The position numbers and the translations under genes are program-made. Under the pieces are notes generated by a model. The model did no database searches. It was not told the origin of the DNA and worked only from the letters and a program-made list of their open reading frames with translations. A DNA stretch of 64,000 nucleotides from NCBI GenBank assembly GCA_032173965.1, contig CM063284.1:60944863-61008862 (forward strand), given 5' to 3'. The stretch is from Sitta carolinensis (taxonomy: Eukaryota > Chordata > Aves > Passeriformes > Sittidae). Positions within the stretch are counted from its first letter, which is position 1. Each line of letters begins with the position of its first letter. Below, one piece after another: positions 26,428 through 38,963 of this stretch.

Positions 26428-27753
26428 GTATATGTCGTAGTTTGGAAAAAATGAGTTTTTCTGAACTTCAGTGGTCAAACCAATGAGTGCTCAGGTTTAA
26501 AGACTGGCACCTGGTGTGGCCACTGAGGACAAGGATCCGCCTCTGAGAACACAAGGGGTTAAAAGCAGAGGGCTCCCCGGAAAGCTCTCTCTTGGTTCCG
26601 GTCCCTGAGGACGGAGGGATCTCCCCTGCCCAGCGGCTGGCTGGGCGGGGGAGGGGAAGCCATGCGGCCTGGGTGAGGTAGGATGGAGCCTTGGGCACAG
26701 AGGGGGAGAAGAAAAATCCTGCAGGATGGAAGGGTGGAGAGAGTACAAAAACCTTGAGAGGCATCAGACAGCCTTCTTTTCCCTTCCCCCCACCCCCCCC
26801 CTTTCCCCGGAGAGAGAAACTGAGAAACCGTGTCTGTGATCTCCGTCACCTTGAAATTTGATATCAACAACTAGACAGCACGGCCGAAGGAGTATGGGGG
26901 GGTGGCGCGAGAAGAGTGCCCAGCAGCAAAGATACTGTGAGAGTTCTGGGGAAACAAAGCCCACGATTTTAACCCTTTTCGTAGATGATGGAAACTTTAT
27001 AAATGCTAATCCTCCTGAATTTGAAGAAGAAAGATAGAAAGAATTAAGCAAAGATGATGAAAGTTTGTGCAAGTAGAAGATTGTCAGAGAATGTTGAAAA
27101 GAATCCTAGGTGGGAGGAGATGATGGAGTGGCTTTGGCTGGACTCTTTTGTATAGCCATGGACGGACTCATTTTTTTCCCGTAACACAGAAGCTGTATCT
27201 GGGGAGAGGCATTGGCTTGGAGCCAAGAGTGGACAGTAGTGTGAACAGAGATGAGAGGAAGAGCTCTGTTCTCAAGGCCCCTCGGCCCCAGGGGGTAATA
27301 TTGGGGGGGACTAGTGTCCCAAAATTTGAGAAGCTGTCGTTTCTTGGAACTAACCAAAGCATCTTCAAAAAGAAAAACCCTAGAAGCAGCTCTGGTCCAT
27401 GCACAGTGGTGAGAGCACTGGACATGGAGGAAGATGCCACGATGTGGTGCAAGAAGGACTCCTATCTCTCCTCAACGAACTGAGTACTGATTATCGGAAG
27501 GGTGGTAATAGACTAAAGATTAATTATCTAAAAGGTGGTAACGTGATGGGGAATTTTCAGTTTGTTTTGTTAGGTTAAGAACTGGGGGGGGGGGGGGGAG
27601 GAAGAGTGTTTTTTTTTTAAAGTTTCCATGTTCTTCTGTATGTGTCTTCTTTGCCTATTATAAGTAATAAAGTTTTTTCTTTTGCTTTCTAAATTAGAAA
27701 CTGTTTTGCTCTGTTTTTGGTCACATCTCACAACAGATACCAGGGACAGTATA
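26428..27753 (+). mobile_element. Long solo LTR, ERVL-type, with 5-bp TSD
   Basis: The element spans 26433-27748 (1316 bp), begins TGTCGTAG and ends CAGGGACA, so it has the TG...CA ends and short TGTC/GACA terminal inversion of an LTR. It is flanked by perfect five-base direct repeats GTATA at 26428-26432 and 27749-27753; five bases is the usual duplication of class III (ERVL) elements. A polyadenylation signal AATAAA at 27666-27671, 77 bases before the 3' end, gives plus orientation. The 5' part is GC-richer than its surroundings (about 26520-26810, with a CCAAT near 26475), consistent with a U3 promoter region. C- and G-runs lie near 26787-26803 and 27585-27598. Overlapping open frames (for example 27148-27483 plus and 26559-26870 minus) are internal to the LTR and encode nothing recognised. 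The length is large for a bare LTR, so an internal insertion or local expansion is possible. Confidence 0.85.
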
Positions 27754-29018
27754 TCGTTATAGGGGCACTGGCCTTGTGCCAACGTCAAACCTTTGACAGT
27801 ATTTTAGATACAATGCAATATAAAACCAACAAGGTAAAATAATGAAGTGAGTTAACTGCAAAGCATGGTAAAGATCTGGCCTCCTTTCCACTTCATGCAT
27901 GTTGCAGAATGTCCAAGGTGGTACAAAAAGCTCAGTGTCGAAAGCCAGCCATGAGAAATGTCACACATTGATGCCTGTTTTGGTTACATTTCCCATCACC
28001 AAGAAGACAGGAAATGCTGTCAGGCTCACAAAAAGGCAAACAGAAGCCAGAGTTAAAAGCAGACTCCTTTTTCCCTTCCCCTGCTGCACACTATTAATCT
28101 GAAAGACCGGAAGCCGTATGGGGATCGAGTTACTATCCAGCTACTAATTGCCTTCAGGTGGCTCCAAATTAAAAAGAAAGATTGTCAGCAGATGTACTCA
28201 TCTACTCTGCCCCTTTTTCATATGTCTACAACATTATTACATTTACACTCACCTGCATGCTGCAGCCAAAGGTGTGCAAGTACTTCACAATCCAACTTTT
28301 TTTATTTTCCCTCCCTTAGGAACTGTGAGGTCAATAGTTGAATTGAAAAAATCACACTGTGCTTCAACACCACCTTTCTTTTTCTTAAAGGGTTGATCCA
28401 GAGATTTATTTTCTTGAGCCGCTGCACCTGTAATGCAGCAATTATGGCATAGTTATCTCTCCGAGAGCTCTGTCACCTCCCACATCAGCTGTCTTTGCTG
28501 GAAGCACTGCAATACCATGCCTCTGTTATCTTGTCATCAAATGCATTTTCATTTCTATGGGTCTTAACATTCTACTAATCTTGAAGGAATTTTCAAGGAA
28601 GCAGCTACTAAAATGAACAGCTGCACCAGAAATTTAATTACATCTATCCTAGTATCTTCGTTTTCACATTTAAGACTGTAGACGGAATTACTGGTCCAGG
28701 AGCAGGTTGTCACTAGCAGTCAATTGGCTTTTTGAAAAAACTAGGTCCATAGAGCAAACATAAATAATAATTATCAACACCCTCTCTCATTTTGTTTTTT
28801 ATTTGTGGATAACTGGACAATAAGAAAAAAAGAGCTTTTGTTTTAAAAAAAATCTCGTACCAGATATGTGCACAGAAAATCATCACAGATCTCTTCAAAT
28901 GTAATGTTTTACATATATTAAATATGTTAAATCCATAATATCTCAAAGACACAACATAATTTATTGTGCAAACTTGGTCTACTCTAACACTCATTGGCAC
29001 TTCATACTGGTGAATTGC
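27754..29018. other. Non-genic spacer with possible regulatory block
   Basis: No gene or transposon was recognised. Between about 28400 and 28560 the sequence is balanced in composition, with E-box (CAGCTG, CACCTG), GATA-type (TTATCT) and homeodomain-type cores and no homopolymers. It may be a conserved element, by composition only. Confidence 0.3.
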
Positions 29019-29436
29019 CAGATATTCGGAGGGCTGGGACACCTCTCCTGCATAGAAAGGCTGAGAGCTGGAGTTGTTCAGCCCAGAGAGGAGATCTTTT
29101 TGCAGCCTTCCAATACTTTAACGGGGCTTATAAAAAGGAGGGAGAGGGACTTTATATGCAGGCAAGTTGCAACAGTACAAAGGACAACAATTCCGAACTG
29201 AAAGAGGGCAGGTTTAATTAGGTATTAGGAAGAAATTATTTGCTGTGAGGGTGGTGATGCACTGGTAGAGGTTGCCCAGAGAAGCTGGGGATGCCCCATC
29301 CCTGGAAGTGTTCAAGGCCAGGTTGGATGGGGCTCTGAGCAACCTGCTCTAGTGGAAGGTGTCCTTGCCCATGACAGGTGGGTTGGGACTAGGTGATCTT
29401 TAAGGTCCTTTCCAACTCTAACCATTCTATGATTCC
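29019..29436 (+). mobile_element. CR1 LINE 3' end, sense
   Basis: This is a 5'-truncated CR1 reading rightward. It preserves the end of ORF2 as several shifted frames (GAGTPLLHRKAESW-type, then a KEGRF block) and a well-kept 3' tail with the signature GGTTGCCCAGAGAAGCTG near 29267. It finishes with ATTCTATGATT at about 29424-29434, the CR1 terminal motif. The 3' part is closer to a typical CR1 than the copy at 59041, so it is probably younger. Confidence 0.94.
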
Positions 29437-31198
29437 ATTTCATATCCACTTTACAACATGAAAAAGTTGTGTACACATCTATAGGTGTAGCATCTCAAAC
29501 TCATGAACTCATTGGCTTACCTAAGTATTCATAACCTTGTGGGCTAATTTGCAAGAGGAGTAAAATGCAAAAAAAATGACCACTCAAAATACATCCAGGA
29601 CACTAACTACAGGACCTCTGAGTGTAAGCTTCTCTCTATTCACTCATACAAACATAGAGATTTATCACCGGTAACTGGTGATCATTTAGAAGCATGGTCA
29701 GAATTTCAGAATTTTTTTGCCATGTACGTATTTGGATTATTTGATATTTTCTTAATGCAGATAATGATAATTCTTTTCTGACTTCTATTTTTTTTTTTCT
29801 AGCTGTACCTTTGTGGAAACACTTCAAAATATTGTTTTTCTCCTACCACAAAACCAAAATTCTTTGTGCAGAAAGAAATAAAGGTAGTAAAGATTATATC
29901 AGTTGTTCATTTTACAATGCAACCAGAGCTATGCTACAGGGGAATGAAGCTGAAGGTTAAATTTAGGAATGCAGCAGGAGAACCTTTCAGCTGCAAATAT
30001 TGAGGCAGCTTCCTCTTGAACATAAACTAGAGATGACTTCATAAACATTAAATTATTATTTTTAACCATTGGAGAAACAACATAAATACAAAAAAAGTCA
30101 ATATTATTTCCAAGGTGGACCAGTTGCTCTTATTCCTTCAAATCTGCTTTGAAACACTCTCTTTTAGGCTCAATTATTCAGTCCCCAGTGTTGAAGCATC
30201 CTTAAAAATCACTCACTGCAATTGAAGAAGGTCCATGTTCTCCATCAGAAGAGTCCTCACACTAATAACAGCTCTGAATGGGTTTGGAAGGCACTATCCA
30301 AGTCGACATGCACTTTACAGTAACACAGGCTCAGTTTATGCTAGTATTACATGAAATTACTGCTCAGTCCAGGAATGCACATATGCGCTCAGGTTTCCCC
30401 ACACATGTGAATGCATTTAGATACCTTTATGCTGAAATCCTCTTAGAGGACTTCAACAATTCATTTAAAAGGCTTGTCGAGATTTTCTGGTTTTCTATAC
30501 ACTTCAATCTCCCTAGTGATTATAATCGGCCCCGAAGCACACAGCTATGCTTGTAGCACTACTAAATCCCACTCACCGACTGCATGCTTTTTATCCTAAC
30601 ATGACGTCAAAAGAACAGCTACCTAGATTTTGCACCTGTGTTGGGAATTTTCAAGAAAATTTCCTAACATAGTCTGATGTTAACAAGACAAAAATATATA
30701 TCTATATATATGCATGTTAATATTGCACCTCCAAAATATGTTTCTAATATTTTATTTAGATCTCATAAAATTAAAATCTAAAAACTGCTATACTTCTTGT
30801 CTTTGAATAGTGTTTCCTTTCTAAACTGTCATTGTCATTAAAATTAAATGTTCACACCATGTTTTTAGAGACATAAGGAAACTATTTGTGCACATACTTT
30901 CATAGCAGGCACTACTCAAAGAAAAATTGGAAAAGAAAAGGCAGTATGAATCAATTTCATCATATCATTATTTACTAATTAATAAAATGCTCCCTCTGGA
31001 TTTAAATACAGCTTTATGCAGTCATTTTCCACTTTAAATAAGAAGCACTACTGCGGTATAAATTCAGTGGTTTTTACACAAAGGAAAAGACAAGATGCAA
31101 TTTGTGCCACAATATGAAATGTAACTACTAACAACATTATTATGTACAGTTCACTGAATGCTAGCACTCTTGGGTCTTTGGTGCACATCGACATTCCA
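29437..31198. other. AT-rich non-genic stretch
   Basis: Nothing was recognised apart from a TA-rich run at about 30690-30712. The frame at 30278-30556 has no identifiable domain. Confidence 0.5.
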
Positions 31199-32632
31199 AA
31201 TCATAGAATCATAAAAGAGTTGTGGTTGTAAGGGTCCCTAAAGATCATCCAGTTCCACACCCCTGCCGGGAAGAAGGACACCTTCCACTAGACCAGGTCA
31301 CTCAAAACACCCATTCAACACAAATGTTGACAGAGAAGAAGCATCTACCAGCTCTCTGGCCAACTTGTTAGATTATCTCCTCATTCTCATTTTAAAAAAT
31401 TCTTCCTTCATATCTAATCTAAACCCACCCTCCTTCAGTTTGGAGCCATTCACTCCTGTCCAACCACTACAGGCCCTGGTACAAAGTCTCTCTTCAGCTC
31501 TCTTGTATACTCCTGTTAGGTACTGGAAGGCTACTGTAAGGTCTCCCCAGAGCCTTCTCCAGGCTGAACAACCCCAACTCTCTCGGCCTGTCTTCATAGT
31601 TTTTCCAGCCCTTTGATCATCTCTGTGTCCCTCCTCTGCACTTGCTCAAACAGGTCTGTATCATTCTTGTGCTGAGGACCCCAGAGCTGGATCCAGCACT
31701 CCAAGTGGGGTCTCGCCAGAGCAGCATAGAGGGGCAGAATCCCTCCTTAAACGTGGTGTCCACACTTCTGTAGATGGAACCAGAATACTGTTGGTTTGCT
31801 GTCTGGGCTGCATGCACACATTGCCAGCTCATGCTGAGCTTCCTGTCAATCAACACTCATTTTCCTCAGGACTGCTCTCAATCCACTCCTCCACCATTTA
31901 CCCTATTTTTGCATCTGAGATTGCCCAATCCAGGTGCAGGACCTTACACTCAGCCTTATTGAACTTTGAGGTTAGCAAAAGCCCAGCTCTTAAGCTGGTC
32001 AAGGCACCTCTGGATGGCATTCATTCCCTCCAATGTGTTGACTGCACAGCACATATTGGTGTCGTTGACAAACATGCTGATGGTGCACCAATCCCACTGT
32101 TCATGCCACCAAAAAAAAAGTTTAAACAGTGCTGGCCCCAGTACTGACTCCTGAGGAGCACCACCCATCATTGTTCTCCACTTGGACATGAAGACATTGA
32201 CTGCAACACTTTGTGTGAAACTGTCCAGCCACTTCCTTATTCACCAAGTGATCCATCCATCAAATCTGTGCCTCTCCAATTTAGAGGACATTATGTGGCA
32301 TTGTGAAATGCTTTGCACAAGTCCAGGTAGATGATGTCAGTTGCTCTTCCCTTATCCACCAATATGGTAACCATGTCACAAAAGGCCACCAAATTTGTCT
32401 GGCATGATTTACTCTCAGTCAAGCCATGTTGGCTGCCACAAATCACCTCTTTATTTTCCACATGACTTAGCACAATTTCCAGGAGGATCTTTCCCAAGAT
32501 CTTGCCAGGCATTGAGGTGACTGACTTGACTGTCTTGCAGTACCTCAGGTCTTCCGTTTTTTCCTTTTATGTTTCCCCTTTTTCAGTCAGTGACAACTTC
32601 ACTGGATTGCCATGATTTTTCAAATATGATGA
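31199..32632 (-). mobile_element. CR1 LINE fragment with decayed reverse transcriptase, antisense
   Basis: A 5'-truncated CR1 on the minus strand, starting on the plus strand with the reversed terminal motif (tcatagaatc, 31201-31210). From 5' to 3' of the element it keeps three recognisable parts of ORF2. The first is an RT block with the YLDLCKAF motif at 32306-32329, preceded by a [18 protein letters not shown] block. The second is the PQESVLGP motif with the catalytic box now FVND at about 32061-32072, where active CR1 elements have F-x-D-D, so one catalytic aspartate is replaced. The third is the C-terminal KLKEGGFRLD-type block within 31373-31597. Stops and frameshifts separate the blocks, so it is inactive. 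Confidence 0.93.
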
Positions 32633-35600
32633 CCATTCAGTCATTTGTTTGCAAATGTGCAAACTTTTCAGGCCTTTTTAAACCCCTTCCCTCTCTCTTT
32701 TAGAAGTTACTCTGGTCCTATACTTTGAAATTAATGGACTGTAAAACAGATAATCTGGTATAGGAGGTGATGGTAGAATGAACAGATATTGGGTGCAGAA
32801 GGTGACTGATGAACTGAAGCAGTGGTCATCCTGTTGCACATCTGGACCCATGAGGTCCTGCAGTTCAACTAGATGTGTCAGAGATACTATCATATTCTCT
32901 TCCTAAAGCATGTATTTGCTATGGTACTAAGGCTGAGAAAACCAAAGATATTGAAGAGTCATCACTGGACAGAACCTCTCAAGGCAATCTTACTCACCCC
33001 ACTACTCCAGTGACCCACAATTCAATGAGCCTGAGTCGGCCCTCGGGTAGCCCTAGGTCCTCCTCCCAGAAAAACTCTTATGTTGAGGATCCGTTTCCTA
33101 TTGTACCTTCCTTCCTGCTGCAACACAGCCTCTGTACCATGGGATTAGATAAGCTGCTTGAATTTCCTGAGCTTCACAAGGGGAGGGAGAGCGGTCCAGA
33201 AATGGTTGGCTCTTGGCTCTCTCAGAGGAAAGGGGGAGGGGGAGTAAAAACCCCACTGATCAGTCAGTTGTTTCTTTTATTGACAATATGCAATATTCCT
33301 ATAAATCCGTCATCTGCAGGATGAGACAATTACCTAAAGAGATAAAATCTACTCTCAGGTCACAAGCCAGGCTGAGATATCTAGGTAATATCAGAGGCAC
33401 AATTACCTATGGAGAGGAAGAAGGCAGAAAGAGGATGATAAGTACCAACAATTTGCTTATATAACAACAGGGGACAGAGAGCCATACATCTTCAGCAAAA
33501 TAGCATCTTGCTTTTTCCAAGAAATTGAACTATAATCTCAGCTGACAAAATACAAACTTCAGAGTATTCTTTTAGCATGAGTAATAATCTTACTGGCAGT
33601 TTTGCTTCTGTGCTGTGCCTGCCTCTTATTCCAGTTGCTCCAGTTTGCTGTTCAGAGATGCTCAGACAGAAGCTGTTTGAGCAGTGACTGGAAAAATTCC
33701 TGTGATAAACCAATGTTTCATATAGGACTGTGTTCATTGTCTCCTGTGGAAGTAACAGAATTAATTATTTAGCTGCTCATGGCCTTTGAACCTTAAGGGT
33801 TATGATCTGAACAAGAATACCCCCTGTCCCTGAAGTTCACTAAAGTGCAGATGCTGAAGCAATGAGGCTAATTCCCTTCCATAAAGGCAATCAAAACACC
33901 CTGATGGCACCTGGTGAACATTAAAGGCAGCTTTGGTTTCAAAGTCAGAAGCCCTTGGAAACAACAGAGGTCACATTTGTCAGGTCACTCTTTGCTCTCC
34001 AAACATTGCTTTCCTCCTTTCTTTCTTTATGTTTTCATTAACACTATCAAGACTGACAAATATTTTCTTTCTTTTTTTCTTTTCTTCCTCTCTCTCTCCC
34101 TGTCTTCCTTGATTTCTTCCACCATCTGTACCAGCCTGTTCTACCCTTACCCAGTGAGAACTTGATAAAGAGAGTGAGCTCATTTGTATGGTAAAGTAGC
34201 AAACCAGAGCTGGTAAAGCCAAGCACATCTGTTTTGAAATCATTGCATGGTCGTTCTCCTGTACATCAACCTGATAGTCGACATCCATGCAGTGTTATGC
34301 ATGGATTGCAATTCCTTTACCTTAAAGCAGAACCAATACCCAGGTGGCTCCTGAGGGTGAAACAAGCAGAAATCAGCTTTAATAGGAAAAGCAAAAAAAT
34401 ATTACACTGAAGTAGCTGGCCTAGAAGCTTGTTTTCAAAAGAGGTTATTGTCAGAAAAGTAAAATAAAGGAGTGGTGGAAGAAGAGACTTCTCCCTACAG
34501 GGAGATTCTTCTCAGCAGTTCACTGGTGATGAGCTCACATCCTAAGCCAGAAAGACTCAGACCACCTTTCACAGATGTCACACCTACCAAACCTTATGTA
34601 ACACAGTTGAAAACGGTCTCATTATCTATGTAAGCTACACTCGTGGCAATGGTTAATTATACACTTGCAGAATCATTACATTTCATCACTAAATAAAACA
34701 GTGTTTCAAAGCTGGAAATACCCTGCAGAAGTCAGAATTGCTGTACTGCTTCTAACAACTCTGAACAGCAGAACTGAAGCCATGTCCTTTCACGGGTCTA
34801 GGCATCTATGCCTTTTATTATGTATTGGTGAAATGGAACAGCATGAATACTGTTGGCATGGCAATACAGGAGGAATTTGTTTCCAAGCATACCCTTACCC
34901 TGTAATTTTGTATGTCTGTGAATACACTTAATCAGGAAGGCTACAGCATTTTAATGGATGAAAAAGTGCCTTTCTTTTTTCCTTAGAAAGGATTGCTATA
35001 GTGATTAACACCACTCCTTCTTAAAATCCTGCTATCTCTTTCTTATGTGTAAAGAAAAAATAATTGAGTAAGCCTTTTAATTTGAGTTTCTTCATACACT
35101 TGTTCATAAGCAAGGTTTAGACTGCAGCTGGAAGGATGGTATTCATGCCTCCTGTTTTCCAGGCTCTGAGAGGATAGACTGCTACATGCAGGTTGAAACA
35201 CACCTTAAACTTAACTTCTGGAGACATTAAACGTTTGAGATCACACCCAGAAATAATGGAGACATCGTTCTGCCAACAGTCTTAAGAGCATACCCAGGAC
35301 TGCAGGCACCCACCATCTCCAGAGTCCTTGGATCTCCTCCTCTGCCCACTGGCATATATCAAAATAATTCGATCCAACATACTACATCTGCTTAGCAAAA
35401 TAAAGGCTAACACAGATATCCTATATAAATCACCTATATCGTATATAAATCACCAGAAGCTGACACTGAATTCTTGTCTCATATGTGCTCATACAACCCA
35501 GAAACACTCTAGCAAATTCCCAGGGGCAAATTAAACCAGTAATGCCTTTACACACTTACCTGGACACAGAGTAAAGTGCAGAATATTCTCACTACATACA

Positions 35601-35932
35601 GTCAATTTATTTACTGGTAGGTGTTTGTCTACTACAAAACATTGAGACAGCAAAATAAAGAGGGCTGGGTAGGGTGAGTCTGCATTTATTCTGGGTTCAC
35701 CTTTTAAGGTACAAAACCAAGGGCAATATTGGCACTCTAAAAAAAAAAAAAAAAGCACTAAATGATCATGAAAGCGGTAGCTTTGCAATAGCTTTCCCCC
35801 CCCGGCACAGCATCTATCTGTGCTTCAAAAACTCTCCAAAATTTTGGTCATGACTGATTTAGTCAACTCTGCTTTTGGCTGGACACAACCTTGGTCTTCC
35901 CTCTCTTCCTCTGTTTATAACTGGTTGACACC
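32633..35932. other. Non-genic stretch
   Basis: No gene was supported. The longest open frame of the window, 32875-33324 plus (149 codons), has no recognised domain, no splice context and low-complexity patches, so I treat it as chance. A polypyrimidine tract lies at 34010-34110, and a 20-bp duplication at about 35416-35454 is listed separately. Confidence 0.45.
35416..35454. repeat. 20-bp tandem duplication
   Basis: Two adjacent near-identical units of the form atatcNtatataaatcacc, differing at one internal base, at 35416-35435 and 35436-35454. Confidence 0.85.
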
Positions 35933-36035
35933 TTAAAGAGCATGGCATTTTGCAAGGGATATTATATGGGGATCTGCAACATTTTGTAAAATCATTCTCT
36001 TCATTTTTCTTTCTGTCTGTTCTACCCCAAAGCAC
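35933..36035 (-). CDS. Candidate terminal exon of unidentified gene
   Basis: On the minus strand a strong acceptor (ccttttctctcacag) precedes 36035. Entering in phase 2, the frame stays open for 33 codons and ends in TAA at 35933-35935. The peptide contains VEQTERKMKRMILQNVADPH, which is charged then hydrophobic and plausible as a protein C-terminus. The phase fits a GTGAGC donor at 36198. No polyadenylation signal is obvious just downstream, and no family is recognised. The frame entered in phase 0 is also open for 58 codons, so the reading is not unique. Confidence 0.25.
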
Positions 36036-36197
36036 CTGTGAGAGAAAAGGATGGTAACAGGTGGCCTGAGTGCTGGAGCTGCTCCACAGACTAGAATTTA
36101 TTTCAGGAGGTAGACCTGATGCACAGAGAACATGGGCCAGGCACTGGTGGTTGCCCCATGGCAATGTGACAGTCATCTGATGTCACCGTGAGCTCAC

Positions 36198-36262
36198 ACA
36201 CCTGCTCCAACGGTGCCAGGGCTGAGGTTTTCCCTCACTGATGTGTGCAACTGCTCATGGGC
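36198..36262 (-). CDS. Candidate small internal exon
   Basis: Minus-strand acceptor catcctccacccacacag ends at 36263 and a GTGAGC donor starts at 36197. The 65-base segment enters in phase 0 and leaves in phase 2. The peptide begins AHEQLHTSVRENLSPG. An alternative donor (GTGTGT) four bases earlier gives phase 1. The donor was chosen because it fits the next segment, so this is weak support. Confidence 0.22.
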
Positions 36263-36263
36263 C

Positions 36264-38937
36264 TGTGTGGGTGGAGGATGTGGGCTGGCCCTGGCACCGC
36301 ACCAACCCCAACTTCCCTCTGACACTGCACAAGAAGTCAGACCAAGACTCATACCTGCCCACCCACACAGACAAACCAGGAGATATAAAAATACATGACC
36401 TTAAGAAACAGCACACAATCTCTCCATTTGATTTTTTTTTTCCCCATTCTCACCAGCACCAGCTCTGCAGACTTGTAATCAAGTTACACACAAACAGGGT
36501 TTGGCTGTTGCCTTCACCACATTTGCTACCACATTCCTGTGGCCACCCTCCTAGAAATTCCCTCAGATATTTCTAACTTCCCACTTCTCTATTTAATTCC
36601 AAAAATAAAAAAGGGGAGGTGGGGAAGAAAAAAGAAAAAAAAAGCAATTCTGTCTGTATGAAAAGTACAATTTTGGCTTAAGAAAGTATCTATAAAATAC
36701 AGAAGGACCAACTTCTCAAGTTTACAAAAACAACCACTTCTACCACATATGCTCACCTATCTACTGAAAGGAAATTCACTGCTCAGAAACCCAATATTCC
36801 ACATGCTCTAATTAAGGAAAAAGGAAATAGCTTTCAGTCTCTTGTACAAGGGCCAGTGAACATAAGTCAAACACTCACCTAAAACCATGAAAATACTTTG
36901 AAAAGAAGTAAAAAAAAAACATTCTGCTAATTTTCCAGATGTATTTTCAGCAATGTTTCTGATACGGACGCAATGGGCAAGAAAGAGGAAAATAATTTAG
37001 TGATGTGGAAGACACTTTATAATCCATCCTCAGCCTATTTTATTCATTTGTGATGGAAGGATTTGCTCTTCCCTGCTTTAGCAGGACTTCTAGGGTGGCA
37101 TAAAATGGACAGTGTCACATCTCAAAGAAGCTACTTCCTGATAAACATTGTGATTCTCTGGTAACACTTATTTCAGTAGCACCTCTTAAATGCTTAGGTA
37201 AGGTTAATAAGAGTTAAGGGACACATAACCCAGTTAAGTCTTCATTTACATCCTGGAGTTTCAGGAAGAAAGTATTCCTCCTCCAAGTGTTTAGGAAACA
37301 CCAAGTCTTCCTTCACATTGAAAAAACTCTGTGGTATAACCTTGCTTTTTCACTTGCTTCCAACCAGCTTAGTGTTGTTGAGTATTCATCACATTTGTAC
37401 CAAAGAAGGAAAAAGAAAATCACTAACTAGAAATATAATTTACATGCACATTTTCAGTTCCACTGAGCATCACAGTTATCTGCCCAATTCTGGTCCCTTT
37501 GAGCTCACAACAATGCTGAAAGAAGGCAGGTTTTGAAATTAGGGACTGCGACAAAGGATTATTCGCTAAACAATCTATGCTATGTTTTTTTTTCCAAATC
37601 TAGCAGCTTATAAGAACACACTAAAGGTTTTCAAAGTGAATATACTTCATTTTATTTGGTCCAGTGAAATTGAAAAGGAGACAATGGCAGGAAAGAGATT
37701 ATTCACCAAGAAACAAGACCTGAGGGCGAGATGACCATGCATCCTTAAGCCTGTTCTGCCTCAGAGCCAGCTACAACAACAATAATTGAGATGCAAAGGT
37801 ACAAATAAGAAATTTGACTCTCTTATCTATTATATTCCACCACTGTTAGTTCAGTGTAAGACACACTGTTCTTTAGATACTAATGCTATGGGAGATTTAA
37901 CCCCTTCCATCTTGTTTTGCAAAATACAAGCCACCTTCAAAAACAGAAAGTAAATACTGGCTTCCTTTCTCAGTGTGTTTTATTTGTTGGCCATTTCCTG
38001 GGAAAGTGCTAAACACTTCTGCTAAAAAAGTATTGATCTGAGAATACTTTACTGCTATGGGCTATGATAGACACCAGTAAAAAGCAAGGAACTCCAGAAT
38101 TTTACAGGTTGTGCCTATGCAGTACCTTCAGAGAAATGACAATTTTGTATCTTAATGACTTTCTGTATCTTAGCACTGTCCATAGAAAAACAGACATAAT
38201 TCTGTCTGAATTTAAATTATGTTGAGAACTTATTAAATCACTTATTATTATATAAATTATTATTATTAGTAGTAGTGCTAAAACAGTTTTTAAACAACAC
38301 CTTTTTTATTCACAGAACTCAGGGCACTTTGCTTATTGTTCTCATTTTGCAAATGTAAGACCTTGGGAATGCTGAGATGCAGTTTCTTTATTAAGGTCAT
38401 ACAACATGCCACTGACAGACCCTGGGACGCAGCACAGGCTCTGCTATCCTTCCAGATGGTAGGCAACAAAGCTAGACACCCTGGATTTTTTCCTTCTTTT
38501 AATGTCCATCTCTGCTTCTGTGTATTTTCATCTGCCTCATTCAGCACTTAACATAGCACTGCTTCAAATCCTGGCTTTCCAGGAACGCAACTGTTTTTTT
38601 CTCTAGAACTGCCCAGCTTTATGCAACAATGGGCATCTGCATGTAAAAACACACTCAACCTCAATTTGTGCCTGAAGAGTCATCCTCCCCCTGCTATGTG
38701 AAGTACAACTAGAGTGCATATATGGAAAGATGAGATGAAAAAATACACAAAAGCTTGAGATTCTGCCCTGTCTTTTTTCTGGCAGGGTAAAACATTACAT
38801 ACTGTTGCAATTTCTTCCCTTGGTCAGAGTGCATAATGTCACAACCATATCTACAAAAGTAGCATTTTCTGAATCGTTTGTATTCATCATGCATCCATTC
38901 TCCCAAAGACAGCAGCACCTTTGCCTCTCACCCTCAC
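36264..38937. other. Intron-like AT-rich stretch
   Basis: Nothing was recognised apart from short A/T runs and scattered short open frames (for example 38290-38547 minus). Confidence 0.4.
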
Positions 38938-38963
38938 CTGAGCTAATAAATGCAGGCTTGGAA
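38938..38963 (-). CDS. Candidate 26-bp micro-exon
   Basis: A very strong minus-strand acceptor (a run of T followed by ggttgctgtcttttgtcag) leads into 26 bases that end at a near-consensus donor CTCAG|GTGAGG. Entered in phase 1 the segment reads PSLHLLAQ and leaves in phase 0, matching both the candidate exon at 41240-41375 (ending phase 1) and the one at 36198-36262 (starting phase 0). The splice signals are better than for most neighbours, but a 26-base segment can easily arise by chance. Confidence 0.3.

Noticed and set aside
26559..27483. Overlapping open frames of 83-111 codons
   Set aside because: All lie inside the ERVL-type LTR and result from its GC-rich sequence.
32875..33324. Longest open frame (149 codons, plus)
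   Set aside because: No recognised domain, no splice or promoter context, G-rich low-complexity part; expected by chance in 64 kb.
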